Positions 26,051 through 35,308 are shown, counted from the stretch's first letter. The stretch: 46,066 nucleotides of DNA from an uncultured Polaribacter sp. (GCA_947497755.1 CANMHT010000015.1:1-46066), one strand, 5' to 3'. The notes: a model not told the origin generated them from the sequence alone. Numbers and translations: made by a program.

Positions 26051-26271
26051 AAAAAACATCAAAGCCGTCATATAATTTGCAGTCGAGTGTCAAACTATTG
26101 AAGGTTTCGTAAAAAAAGAAAAACTGTTTGAGCAGCGCGAGTTATTTTTCTTTTAGAAATCAAAATATACTTTGACCGATGAAAATTAAAGACTAGATTT
26201 TTTGGGTTCGTTTTTCAGCAATGGAAAAAGGAACAGAGTATTCAATGTAGTAATGAATTAATGTAACAATT
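26051..26271 (+). repeat. R2 interspersed repeat, copy 2
   Basis: Matches copy 1 base for base by eye at a 682-bp offset and ends in the same AATGAATTAATGTAACAATT filler, where the two arms of the larger duplication diverge. Confidence 0.8.
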
Positions 26272-26403
26272 TATTGATTTGAAAATTTGAAGATTTGTTT
26301 AAAAGTTAGAAAGTTGAAAGTTTATAAAGTAAGAAAGTGTGTTAATAAGGAAATGTAACGATTACACGATTCAACACTTTAACAAATAAACAATAAACTA
26401 AAA

Positions 26404-27783
26404 CTATTCTTCTTTTTCTCGAATAAGTTTCAACGTCAAATAATTAAATCGGAAATACAACAATACAGCCGCAGTAGACAATCCTGCTAATAACCCTAAC
26501 CAAATTCCAAAACTAGCCAGTTGTTCTTCTTTTCCAAAAAAGTAACTTATAGGAAAACCAACCAGCCAATAAGAAATAAAGGTAATTAAAGTTGGTATTT
26601 TCACATCTTGTAAACCACGTAATGCTCCTAGCATTACAACCTGAATACTATCTGATAATTGGAAAATAGCAGCAGCAATCATCAATTGTGCAGCAATAGA
26701 AACTACTTCCATATTGTCTATCAAATTTTCAGCATCTTTATAATCTACATACAATTTTGGCAATTGCTTGTGGAATAAAAAGAAAATCGCTCCAAAGAAA
26801 ACAGCTAATAAAATCGCCATAAAAAAGATAGAAAAAGCAATACGACGCAACTCTTTATAATTGTGCAATCCTTTTTGATTTCCTACTCTTACCATAGAAG
26901 CAACACTTAATCCCATAGCAACCATAAAAGTCATAGAAGATAAGTTTAATGCTATCTGATTGGCGGCTTGTGGATTTTTTCCTAACAAACCACTTAACCA
27001 AATGGCTGCTGTAAAAATTCCGACTTCAAAAAACATTTGCATTGCGCTTGGTGTTCCTAAATTCACAATCTTTTTTAGCATCAATTTATCCAATACAAAA
27101 AACTTAATGTTAGTCACCAACTTTTTAGTTTTGTCTTTTTTAGCTAGTAGCCACCATAAATACGCTACCATTACAAAACGAGAAATTAAGGTTCCATAAG
27201 CAGCACCAACAATACCTAACTCTGGGAAACCAAACTTCCCGAAAATGAGTAAATAGTTTAATACTACATTGACAATATTTGCCAATAAGGTAGCAAACAT
27301 TGGATATTTTGTAAGCGACATTCCATCACTAAACTGTTTCAACCCTTGAAAAAATACTAACGGAATTAATGAGAATGCTACTAGATCTAAATAAGGAATT
27401 GCCAACTCTACTACCTCTACTGGTTGTCCCATAATAAACATTAAAGGTTTGGCAAAAAAGACCATTAAAAACAAGGCAATTCCTAAAGAAGTACATAAAA
27501 ACAATCCATGTTTAAATGTAGATTTTGCATTGTCAAAATTATTTGCAGCATCTGCTTCTGCTGTTAAAGGAGTGATGGCTGTAGAAAATCCAATTCCTAA
27601 AGACATGGCAATAAACATAAAACTATTTCCTAAAGAAACTGCAGCCAGTTCGGCAGTTCCTAACTGACCAACCATTACATTGTCTATAAAGCTCACAAAA
27701 GTATGTCCTAACATTCCCAGCATTACTGGTGAAGCTAGCTTCCAATTGTAGGCAAACTCAGATGTATAATTGCTTAGTTTCAA
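26404..27783 (-). CDS. MATE family efflux transporter
   Basis: A 459-residue integral membrane protein with about twelve hydrophobic segments arranged as two homologous six-helix halves. MATE hallmarks include KLASPVMLGMLGHTFVSFID in helix 1, VMVGQLGTAELAAVSLGNS just after it, and NVVLNYLLIFG in the first half. It should export cationic drugs or metabolites using a Na+ or H+ gradient. It ends with a charged tail REKEE. It lies between the repeat mosaic and the dgkA-ftsK operon, from which it is transcribed divergently. Confidence 0.9.
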   Translation of the reverse strand: MKLSNYTSEFAYNWKLASPVMLGMLGHTFVSFIDNVMVGQLGTAELAAVSLGNSFMFIAMSLGIGFSTAITPLTAEADAANNFDNAKSTFKHGLFLCTSLGIALFLMVFFAKPLMFIMGQPVEVVELAIPYLDLVAFSLIPLVFFQGLKQFSDGMSLTKYPMFATLLANIVNVVLNYLLIFGKFGFPELGIVGAAYGTLISRFVMVAYLWWLLAKKDKTKKLVTNIKFFVLDKLMLKKIVNLGTPSAMQMFFEVGIFTAAIWLSGLLGKNPQAANQIALNLSSMTFMVAMGLSVASMVRVGNQKGLHNYKELRRIAFSIFFMAILLAVFFGAIFFLFHKQLPKLYVDYKDAENLIDNMEVVSIAAQLMIAAAIFQLSDSIQVVMLGALRGLQDVKIPTLITFISYWLVGFPISYFFGKEEQLASFGIWLGLLAGLSTAAVLLYFRFNYLTLKLIREKEE

Positions 27784-27886
27784 TGTTTATTCGCTTATTA
27801 ATGGTTGCGAAGATATTCATAATATTTGAAGTTTAAGCAGCAAAGTATTAACAAAATTCCAACAAGAATTATTCAGTAAAATAATG

Positions 27887-27894
27887 TACTTTTG
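27887..27894 (+). promoter_or_regulatory. Candidate -7 box TACTTTTG for the dgkA-ftsK operon
   Basis: TACTTTTG matches TAnnTTTG in the divergent region between MATE and dgkA, 116 bp before the dgkA start. No well-placed TTG -33 element was found. Confidence 0.45.
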
Positions 27895-28010
27895 ATGTTG
27901 ATTATTGAAAATAAAATTAGTGTAGGTCTTTTATAGACTTTAAATCGATAACATCACACTCAACAATAAAAATAATTGGATTATTTGTAGAGTAACAAAA
28001 CTTTAAGTAA

Positions 28011-28391
28011 ATGAAAAATTCTAACGACGGATTTCTTAAAGGAAGATTGCGCAGCTTAAAATTTGCTTTAAAAGGTCTTTGGTTATTATTAACTACAGAA
28101 GACAGTATAAAAGCGCAATTTTTTATAGGACTTTTAGCAGTTATTGCTGGTTTTTATTTTGAGCTTTCAGCCACAGAATGGATGATTCAGCTTATTGTAA
28201 CTGCCTTAGTTTTAGTTGCAGAGGCTTCGAATACAGCGGTAGAGAAAATGGCTGATTTTGTGCATCCTGATTATCATAAAAAAATTGGTTTTATTAAAGA
28301 TATTGCTGCGGGTGCTCCTGCTTTTGCAGCCATATTTGCCATGATAATTGCTACAATTATTTACCTACCAAAAATACTAGAGTTATTCTAA
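28011..28391 (+). CDS. dgkA: Diacylglycerol/undecaprenol kinase family protein
   Basis: A 126-residue small integral membrane kinase with three transmembrane helices (about 33-50, 56-74 and 98-120). The conserved catalytic segment is EASNTAVEKMADFVHPDYH (E71, N74, E78), with IKDIAAGAPAF after it. It phosphorylates diacylglycerol or undecaprenol with ATP to recycle lipids; Gram-negative and Gram-positive types cannot be separated with certainty. It opens the dgkA-ftsK-lolA-lptF/G-ribB run, with ftsK 42 bp downstream. Confidence 0.9.
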   Translation: MKNSNDGFLKGRLRSLKFALKGLWLLLTTEDSIKAQFFIGLLAVIAGFYFELSATEWMIQLIVTALVLVAEASNTAVEKMADFVHPDYHKKIGFIKDIAAGAPAFAAIFAMIIATIIYLPKILELF

Positions 28392-28433
28392 GCATTTACC
28401 TATATTTACATTTTATAAATCACAACCTTCTGA

Positions 28434-30917
28434 ATGGCAAAAAAAACAAAGACGACTAAATCTAAAGCTCCCAAAACACCTAAATTTCAAAACCTTAAAG
28501 CATTTTTGAACAATAGGCAAACACATACTGTTTTTGGTTTGTTTTTGATTGTATTTTCTTTGTTCTTAACCATTGCTTTTTTCTCTTTCTTTTTTAGTTG
28601 GCAAGCAGATCAAAGCACCTTAACTCAATTTGGTGATAAGACTGTACAAACTAAAAATTTATTAGGTAAAATTGGTGCTAACCTTAGTCATTTCTTTATT
28701 TATGAAGGTGTTGGTTTAGCTGCATTTATCATTCCGGTATTGCTATTTTTAAGTGGCGTGTATTGGTTGTTTAAATTTCCGTTTAAAAAAGTAGTTAAAA
28801 CTTGGAACTGGGGAATTTTATTCATGTTATGGTTTGCGATCTCTTTTGGGTTTTTCCCAAATAGATTCATTGTTTTTGCCGGAGTTATCGGTGTGGAGAT
28901 TAATGAATATTTACAAACTTTTTTAGGAAAAACAGGATTAGCATTGGCATTAGGCTTTTTGCTTTTAACCTACATTATTGTTCGATTTAAAGTAACTCCA
29001 GAAAGTATTATTTCTAAGTTTAAGTCGAAAAAAGAAAAATCTAACAGCACAACTACAGAAAGTGTTTCTGTAACTGAGGATGTGCCAAAAGAAGAAGAAA
29101 AAATTGAAAACGAGTTTGTTTTAGAAGATCATACAATAAAAACAAAGGCTAAAAAAGAAGAAAAGTCTGAGTTTGAAATGTCTGTAGAAAACCTACAGCC
29201 AACAATTAGCAATCATTCTAATGTTACTACAGAAACCAAAGCTGAAGAAACAGAAGAAGATGAAAGCTTATTAGACATTGTATTACAAACAGACACTCCT
29301 GCTCCAACAGTAGAAAAAACTGAAGAAGAAGATGTAGAAATCGCAGTAGAAAAAGTAGCTGAAGAAAAATCGGTTACCGAAAATTTATCCGATAAATTGA
29401 TTAAAGATTTTGGAGAGTTTGATCCTACTTTAGAATTAGGAAACTTTAAATTCCCAACTTTCAATCTATTAAAGCAATACAACGAAAGCATTTCTATTGA
29501 TCCAGAAGAATTAGAAGCCAATAAGAATAAAATTTTAGAAACACTGAAAAATTATAAAATCGGAATTTCTAAAATTAAAGCAACGGTTGGTCCAACGATT
29601 ACATTGTACGAAATTGTACCTGAAGCCGGAATTAGAATTTCTAAGATTAAAAATTTAGAAGACGATATTGCACTTTCTTTATCAGCATTAGGAATTCGTA
29701 TTATTGCGCCAATTCCGGGTAAAGGAACCATTGGTATTGAAGTACCAAATAACAAAGCAACCATTGTCTCTATGCATTCCGTTATTTCTTCAAAGAAGTT
29801 TCAAGAATCACAAATGGAGTTGCCTGTTGCCTTAGGAAAAACCATTTCTAACGAAACTTTTGTCGTTGATTTAGCAAAGATGCCTCACTTATTAATGGCA
29901 GGAGCAACAGGGCAAGGAAAATCGGTTGGTTTAAATGCTGTTTTAACGTCTTTGTTGTATAGAAAACACCCGGCAGAAGTAAAGTTTGTATTGGTAGATC
30001 CAAAGAAAGTAGAACTTACTTTATTTAATAAGATAGAACGTCATTATTTGGCAAAATTACCAGATAGTGAAGATGCCATTATTACAGATACAACCAAAGT
30101 AGTAAATACACTAAACTCTTTGTGTATAGAAATGGATGCTCGTTACGATTTGCTTAAAAATGCTATGGTTCGTAATATTAAAGAATACAATGCCAAGTTT
30201 AAAGCACGTAAATTAAATCCAGAAAACGGACATCAGTTTTTACCTTATATTGTGTTGGTTATTGATGAGTTTGCTGATTTGATTATGACTGCTGGTAAAG
30301 AAGTAGAAACACCAATTGCTCGTTTGGCTCAGTTAGCTCGTGCTATTGGAATTCATTTAATTGTAGCTACTCAGCGTCCTTCTGTAAATGTAATTACAGG
30401 AATTATTAAAGCAAATTTCCCAGCTAGAATTGCTTTTAGAGTAACTTCTAAAATTGATTCTAGAACAATATTAGATGCTCCAGGTGCAGATCAATTGATT
30501 GGTCGTGGAGATATGTTATATTCTGGCGGAAATGATATTACACGTATTCAATGTGCTTTTGTAGATACTCCAGAAGTAGAAAAAATCACAGATTTTATTG
30601 GGTCACAAAGAGCCTATCCAGAAGCTCATATGCTACCAGAATATGTTGGTGAAGAAGCTGGCACAGCAATTGATGTAGATATTTCTGATAGAGATAAATT
30701 ATTTAGAGAAGCAGCAGAAATTATTGTAACCGCCCAACAAGGTTCTGCTTCTTTATTACAACGTAAATTAAAATTAGGTTACAACAGAGCAGGTAGATTA
30801 ATAGATCAATTAGAAGCAGCTGGAATTGTTGGTGGCTTTGAAGGAAGTAAAGCCAGACAAGTATTAGTTCCAGATTTAATTGCTCTAGATCAATTATTAG
30901 AGAATGAAAAAAATTAG
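28434..30917 (+). CDS. ftsK: DNA translocase FtsK
   Basis: An 827-residue protein. Four N-terminal transmembrane helices (about 35-58, 80-105, 120-145 and 163-182) anchor it at the septum. An acidic, repetitive linker (about 195-320) follows, then the alpha/beta motor: Walker A GATGQGKS (490-497) and Walker B VLVIDEFADL (D611, E612). The C-terminal gamma winged helix (LFREAAEIIVTAQQGSASLLQRKL onward) reads polar DNA sequences. It pumps chromosome dimers and termini across the division site. Length and order are standard for Bacteroidota FtsK. Confidence 0.95.
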   Translation: MAKKTKTTKSKAPKTPKFQNLKAFLNNRQTHTVFGLFLIVFSLFLTIAFFSFFFSWQADQSTLTQFGDKTVQTKNLLGKIGANLSHFFIYEGVGLAAFIIPVLLFLSGVYWLFKFPFKKVVKTWNWGILFMLWFAISFGFFPNRFIVFAGVIGVEINEYLQTFLGKTGLALALGFLLLTYIIVRFKVTPESIISKFKSKKEKSNSTTTESVSVTEDVPKEEEKIENEFVLEDHTIKTKAKKEEKSEFEMSVENLQPTISNHSNVTTETKAEETEEDESLLDIVLQTDTPAPTVEKTEEEDVEIAVEKVAEEKSVTENLSDKLIKDFGEFDPTLELGNFKFPTFNLLKQYNESISIDPEELEANKNKILETLKNYKIGISKIKATVGPTITLYEIVPEAGIRISKIKNLEDDIALSLSALGIRIIAPIPGKGTIGIEVPNNKATIVSMHSVISSKKFQESQMELPVALGKTISNETFVVDLAKMPHLLMAGATGQGKSVGLNAVLTSLLYRKHPAEVKFVLVDPKKVELTLFNKIERHYLAKLPDSEDAIITDTTKVVNTLNSLCIEMDARYDLLKNAMVRNIKEYNAKFKARKLNPENGHQFLPYIVLVIDEFADLIMTAGKEVETPIARLAQLARAIGIHLIVATQRPSVNVITGIIKANFPARIAFRVTSKIDSRTILDAPGADQLIGRGDMLYSGGNDITRIQCAFVDTPEVEKITDFIGSQRAYPEAHMLPEYVGEEAGTAIDVDISDRDKLFREAAEIIVTAQQGSASLLQRKLKLGYNRAGRLIDQLEAAGIVGGFEGSKARQVLVPDLIALDQLLENEKN

Positions 30918-30927
30918 AAACAGATTT

Positions 30928-31584
30928 ATGAAGAATATTAGCTTAACTTTTTTCTTATGTATTGGAATAGTAGCTTTCAGTTTTGGACAAAATAACAAAG
31001 CAAAAACATTATTAGACAATGTGTCTTCTAAAATGGGAGCATATAAAAATATGACCATTGCTTTTAGCTCTAGCTTAAGCAATGAAGATGCCGGAATTAA
31101 AGAAGGTGATGAACCGCCAATTGAAGGAAAAATTATTTTAGAAGGAGAAAAATACAACCTAGATTACATAGGAAGTAGTTTTATTTTTGATGGAAAAAAA
31201 CTATATGTAATTAATCATGACGAACAAGAAATTGCTGTAAATGAAGGTGATTTAGATGGCGATGATGGGTTTATTTATCCATCTAAATTATTAACTTTTT
31301 ACAAAGAAGGTTATACCTTTTCTATGGGAAAAACAGCAACTGTTAATGGAAAAAAAATACAATATGTAGAACTTACTCCAATAGATAGTAGTTCTGAAAT
31401 TGTAAAAGTAGAATTAGGTATTGAGTTAAAAACCAATCATATCTACAGCTTAACTCAAACTGGAGCTAACAGTGCTAAAACAACCTTTAAAATTACTTCT
31501 TTAAAAAGCAATACTACATTGCCAAAGCATACATTTGTTCTTGATAAAGAAGGGTACTTAAAGAAAAATTACATCATCGATTAA
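30928..31584 (+). CDS. lolA: LolA-like outer-membrane lipoprotein carrier
   Basis: A 218-residue protein from MKNISLTFFLCIGIVAFSFG, a Sec signal peptide. An upstream in-frame ATG (30904) would put charged residues before it and overlap ftsK, so the second Met is preferred. The mature protein has the LolA pattern: LLDNVSSKMGAYKNMTIAFS at the start, then beta strands including EGKIILEGEKYNLDY and YPSKLLTFYKEGY. It ferries lipoproteins across the periplasm from the LolCDE complex. It lies directly between ftsK and the Lpt permease gene. Confidence 0.85.
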   Translation: MKNISLTFFLCIGIVAFSFGQNNKAKTLLDNVSSKMGAYKNMTIAFSSSLSNEDAGIKEGDEPPIEGKIILEGEKYNLDYIGSSFIFDGKKLYVINHDEQEIAVNEGDLDGDDGFIYPSKLLTFYKEGYTFSMGKTATVNGKKIQYVELTPIDSSSEIVKVELGIELKTNHIYSLTQTGANSAKTTFKITSLKSNTTLPKHTFVLDKEGYLKKNYIID

Positions 31585-31605
31585 TTTTAGCCATATTACT
31601 TTACT

Positions 31606-33033
31606 GTGAAAATTTTAGATAGATACATCTTAAGGAGTTTTATAATGCCTTTTTTGGCAACTTTTCTTATTGTACTTTTTGTATTGGTAATGCAGGCTTT
31701 ATGGTTGGCTTTTGAAGATATTGCCGGTAAAGGAATTGATGTTATTTTTATCATTAAGTTTTTATATTATACAGCCTTAATTGTTACTCCGCAAGCCTTA
31801 CCAATTGGTGTCTTGTTATCTTCAATTATGGCATTGGGTAACTTATCAGAAAACTATGAATTTGCTGCTGCAAAGTCGGCTGGAGTTTCTTTACCAAGAT
31901 TGGTAAGGTCTTTAGTAGTACTAACGGTTGTGATGAGTGTTTTAAACTTTTTCTTTTTAAACAATGTGTATCCTTATGCCATGTTCAAACAAAAGAACTT
32001 GTATGTAAACATCAAAAAACAAAAACCTTTATTAGCCCTAGTTCCCGGAGCATTTAACACCGAAATTCCGGGATATCATATTAAGTTTGATGAAAAGTTT
32101 GGTGAAAATGACGACCTTTTAAAAAATGTAAAAATTTACGATTTAACGGAACGTAAAGGAAACAAAAAGATTATCACAGCAAAAACTGGGAAAATCATCA
32201 ACCCAGAAGGGCAACGTTATATGACCTTAATTTTATATGATGGCAACTTCTTTGAAGATCATATAAATACCAGAAATCAGAGTAATATGCCTGCTTCTAC
32301 TGCTACTTTTAAAGAATATACTATTGTTATTGATATGCCTCAAGATGCTTTAAAAGAAGATGGTAATTTACAAAGTCATCATATGAAAAGTTTAGGCGAA
32401 CTTGAGAAGTTAATTCCAGAGTTAGACAACGACTATAAAGAATATTTAAGAGGAAGAGCACGTAATTTTTATATCAATGCAGACATAAAGAAATTACATG
32501 CTTATCCTGATAGCTTAACCCCTAAAAAAGCTTCACCAGAGATTTTAAAAAACTTCGACACAGAAATACAGCTTAGAATTATCAATGCATCGATACGAGT
32601 TAATAAAACACCTTTAGATATTATTAAAAATCAAAAAGGAACATTTAAATACAAAAGAAAAAAACTAAACATTCACGAAACCGAATTTTATAATAGAGTT
32701 GCTTTTTCACTTTCTTGTTTAATTCTGTTTTTTATTGGTGCGCCTTTAGGTTCTATCATTAGAAAAGGAGGTTTTGGATTGCCAATGATTTTAGCTATTT
32801 GTATTTATGTTTTATACTTCTTTACCAATACTTTTGGAAGAAATTTAGCAGAGGACAGTTCTATTTCTGCACTTTTTGGTTCATGGATTTCTGCCATACT
32901 GATGATTCCTTTCGGAATATTTTTAACAGTTAGAGCTACAAAAGACAAAGGAATATTTAATATTGATGTATTTTTGCAACCAATAACACAACTAATTAAA
33001 AAAATATCGTCTAAAAAAGACAACAAAAAATAA
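31606..33033 (+). CDS. LptF/LptG family permease
   Basis: A 475-residue permease starting at GTG (MKILDRYILRSFIMPF), the usual YjgP/YjgQ beginning. Three transmembrane helices precede a periplasmic beta-jellyroll (about 125-350) and three follow (about 365-455, with FIGAPLGSIIRKGGFGLP). With LptB it extracts lipopolysaccharide from the inner membrane and passes it to the periplasmic bridge. The domain order alone does not separate LptF from LptG. Its TAA overlaps the ribB ATG by one base (TAATG), indicating translational coupling. Confidence 0.9.
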   Translation: MKILDRYILRSFIMPFLATFLIVLFVLVMQALWLAFEDIAGKGIDVIFIIKFLYYTALIVTPQALPIGVLLSSIMALGNLSENYEFAAAKSAGVSLPRLVRSLVVLTVVMSVLNFFFLNNVYPYAMFKQKNLYVNIKKQKPLLALVPGAFNTEIPGYHIKFDEKFGENDDLLKNVKIYDLTERKGNKKIITAKTGKIINPEGQRYMTLILYDGNFFEDHINTRNQSNMPASTATFKEYTIVIDMPQDALKEDGNLQSHHMKSLGELEKLIPELDNDYKEYLRGRARNFYINADIKKLHAYPDSLTPKKASPEILKNFDTEIQLRIINASIRVNKTPLDIIKNQKGTFKYKRKKLNIHETEFYNRVAFSLSCLILFFIGAPLGSIIRKGGFGLPMILAICIYVLYFFTNTFGRNLAEDSSISALFGSWISAILMIPFGIFLTVRATKDKGIFNIDVFLQPITQLIKKISSKKDNKK

Positions 33034-34181
33034 TGGAGAATACAAACACTTCTAACAAAATACAACTAAACTCAATTACTGAAGCAATTGAAGATATAAG
33101 AAACGGAAAAGTAATTATTGTTGTAGATGATGAGAATAGAGAGAATGAAGGAGATTTTGTAGCGGCTGCAGAAAAAGTAACTCCAGAGATGATTAATTTC
33201 ATGGCAACTCATGGTCGTGGATTAATTTGTACACCAATTACAGAAAAGCGAAGCAAAGAATTGCAATTAGGAATGATGGTAAACAACAATACTGATCCTA
33301 TGGAAACTGCTTTTACTGTATCTATTGATTTAAAAGGAAAAGGTGTTACTACTGGAATTTCAGCAAGTGATAGAGCCTTAACCGTACAAGCTTTAATAGA
33401 TGCTGATACCAAACCTTTTGATTTGGCTAGACCTGGACATATTTTTCCGTTAAAAGCAAAAGAAGGTGGCGTATTAAGAAGAACAGGACATACAGAAGCC
33501 GCAATTGATTTTGCTCGTTTGGCTGGTTTTCAACCTGCGGGAGTGATTGTAGAAATCATGAACGAAGATGGAACCATGGCTCGTTTGCCACAATTGGTAG
33601 AAGTTGCCAAAAAGTTTGATCTTAAAATTGTTTCTATAGAAGATTTGGTTGCTTATAGAATGGAGCACGATTCTTTAATTGAAAAGAAAGATGATTTTGA
33701 TATTGTTACTCGATTTGGAACTTTTAGATTACGTGCTTATCAACAAACCAATAACAGACAAGTACATTTAGCATTAACCTTAGGTTCTTGGTCTAAAGAC
33801 GAACCTGTAATTACCAGAATTAATTCTACTTTAGTTAACAACGATATTTTAGGAACGCTTACCAACAATGCTGATAAAAAGCTAGATAAAATGTTTAAAA
33901 CCATTACAGACAATGGTAAAGGAGCTATTTTGTTTATCAATCAGCAAAACCAATCTCAAAATTTATTAAGCAGGTTAGACATTCTTAAAAAGTCACAAGC
34001 TAAAGGTGAAATGAAAGCGCCAAAAATTAAAATGGATAACAAAGATTTTGGTATTGGAGCTCAGATTTTACACGATATCAACATTAGTAAATTACGTTTA
34101 GTTTCTAATACCGAACCTACAAAAAAACGTGTTGGTATGATTGGTTACGGTTTAGAGATTGTGGATTATGTAGGGTATTAA
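33033..34181 (+). CDS. ribB: 3,4-dihydroxy-2-butanone-4-phosphate synthase with degenerate GTP cyclohydrolase II domain
   Basis: A 382-residue two-domain protein. Residues about 10-215 form RibB, which converts ribulose-5-phosphate to the four-carbon unit of riboflavin; VDDENRENEGDF (32-41) and GHTEAA (H153, E155) carry the metal and catalytic residues. The second domain (about 225-382) is RibA-like but contains no cysteine at all, while active GTP cyclohydrolase II needs a Cys3 zinc site; STLVNNDILGTLTNN occupies the place of the zinc loop. The protein is therefore probably only a RibB enzyme, and RibA must be elsewhere. It follows lptF/G by a one-base overlap. Confidence 0.9.
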   Translation: MENTNTSNKIQLNSITEAIEDIRNGKVIIVVDDENRENEGDFVAAAEKVTPEMINFMATHGRGLICTPITEKRSKELQLGMMVNNNTDPMETAFTVSIDLKGKGVTTGISASDRALTVQALIDADTKPFDLARPGHIFPLKAKEGGVLRRTGHTEAAIDFARLAGFQPAGVIVEIMNEDGTMARLPQLVEVAKKFDLKIVSIEDLVAYRMEHDSLIEKKDDFDIVTRFGTFRLRAYQQTNNRQVHLALTLGSWSKDEPVITRINSTLVNNDILGTLTNNADKKLDKMFKTITDNGKGAILFINQQNQSQNLLSRLDILKKSQAKGEMKAPKIKMDNKDFGIGAQILHDINISKLRLVSNTEPTKKRVGMIGYGLEIVDYVGY

Positions 34182-34195
34182 AAAAACTTACTACT

Positions 34196-35275
34196 TTATT
34201 CATTCTTAAATTCACTCAAAGCAGGCAATGCTTTGTTGTTAAAATTAAATAAGGCTTGGTTTTCCCAAGGAGATGCATTTTTAGATTGATTACCTTTCCA
34301 GGCAATTAGCTCTGCTCCCCAATAACAAAAACCTATTCCGTTTTTTACCCCTTTTGCAATGTTTTTTATTTCTTTTATAAACATTCTTTGTCCTTCTGTA
34401 GTTGCTGGATATGTTGGTAAAATTAGTTGACTGTTTAGTCCAACAATATTCGTTGTCCAGTCGTTCCATTGTAATGTAAACGGATAGGCTGTTTCTGCAA
34501 TTACAACTTTCTTATTGTAAGAGTTACTTAAATCTTGCATTGTTGTTTTAAGCGTAGCTAGTGATTTTCCATGCCAAATTGGATAATAAGAAAGACCGAT
34601 AATATCATAATCAATTGACTTTACTTTATTATAAAACCAATTAGCATTCTCTATTCCTGCAAAATGCAATATGATTTTACAATCATTTGCATTTTCTCTA
34701 ACTGCCTTTACACCTTGATGCATTAAATCTATAAACTGCTGATAATTTGAAGTAATATTACCATACGGATGTAGGAATCCAGTATTTATTTCATTTCCTA
34801 TTTGTATATAACTAGGTTGAATCTCGCTTACTACCTTTTTTGTATAATTATAAACAATATTTTTTAGTGCTGGAAAATCAAAATTTTGCCATTGAGTGGG
34901 TGTGTTCTGTTTTCCTGGATCGGCCCAAGTATCAGAATAATGGAGTGTTAACCAAATAGCAAATCCATAATTTTTAAGAGTTTGCGCAAATTGTTTTACT
35001 TCATTAAACCCAGAATGCTCATTCGCTGGATTTACCCATAATCGTAATCTAATTGTATTGACTCCATTCTCTTTTAGAATCGTTAAAAAGTCTTTTTGAT
35101 TACCTTCAGTATCATAAAATATTGGATTGGTTTTAGATATTTCTGGATACCTAGAAATATCAACAGCAGTAATAAATTGTGAATCTTGTGGTACCGGATT
35201 AGAATCATCTATAATTTCTTTATTGCAAGAAATTAAAATAATCAGAATGAATAGTATTGCTATTTTTTTATACAT
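34196..35275 (-). CDS. GH53 arabinogalactan endo-beta-1,4-galactanase, lipoprotein
   Basis: A 359-residue protein with lipobox LISC (Cys17), so it should be anchored in the outer or inner membrane. The GH53 (beta/alpha)8 barrel is clear: the general acid/base in YIQIGNEINTGFLHP (E162), the nucleophile in VVIAETAYPF (E261), and conserved RLRLWVNP and LHYSDTWADPGKQ segments. It cleaves beta-1,4-galactan in plant or algal arabinogalactans. No SusC/SusD, transporter or other glycosidase is nearby, so it is not part of a visible polysaccharide-utilisation locus. The pepE gene lies 33 bp upstream on the same strand. Confidence 0.9.
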   Translation of the reverse strand: MYKKIAILFILIILISCNKEIIDDSNPVPQDSQFITAVDISRYPEISKTNPIFYDTEGNQKDFLTILKENGVNTIRLRLWVNPANEHSGFNEVKQFAQTLKNYGFAIWLTLHYSDTWADPGKQNTPTQWQNFDFPALKNIVYNYTKKVVSEIQPSYIQIGNEINTGFLHPYGNITSNYQQFIDLMHQGVKAVRENANDCKIILHFAGIENANWFYNKVKSIDYDIIGLSYYPIWHGKSLATLKTTMQDLSNSYNKKVVIAETAYPFTLQWNDWTTNIVGLNSQLILPTYPATTEGQRMFIKEIKNIAKGVKNGIGFCYWGAELIAWKGNQSKNASPWENQALFNFNNKALPALSEFKNE

Positions 35276-35308
35276 GTTCTAACTTACCAAATAATTCACT
35301 TTACTTAA

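Larger units (their letters stand above)
25667..26271 (+). repeat. Large direct repeat, right arm (605 bp)
   Basis: Second arm of the duplication, holding R1 copy 3, filler and R2 copy 2. The 77 bp between the arms is filler and includes TGCTCTAATTTGAAGAT, which is also found before R1 copy 1. Confidence 0.85.
24404..26403. repeat. 2-kb non-coding repeat mosaic
   Basis: No credible gene. The stretch alternates two long interspersed repeats (R1, three copies; R2, two copies) with low-complexity filler built from short words such as AATGTAGCAATG, GATTTGAAAATTTG and AAAGTTAGAAAGT. A larger block containing R1, filler and R2 is duplicated in direct orientation. It lies between the convergent-side small protein gene and the 3' end of the MATE gene, a position where insertions are tolerated. 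Confidence 0.85.

Noticed and set aside
24404..26403. CRISPR-like array
   Set aside because: Repeats are over 200 bp, unevenly spaced, with no short uniform spacers and no cas genes.
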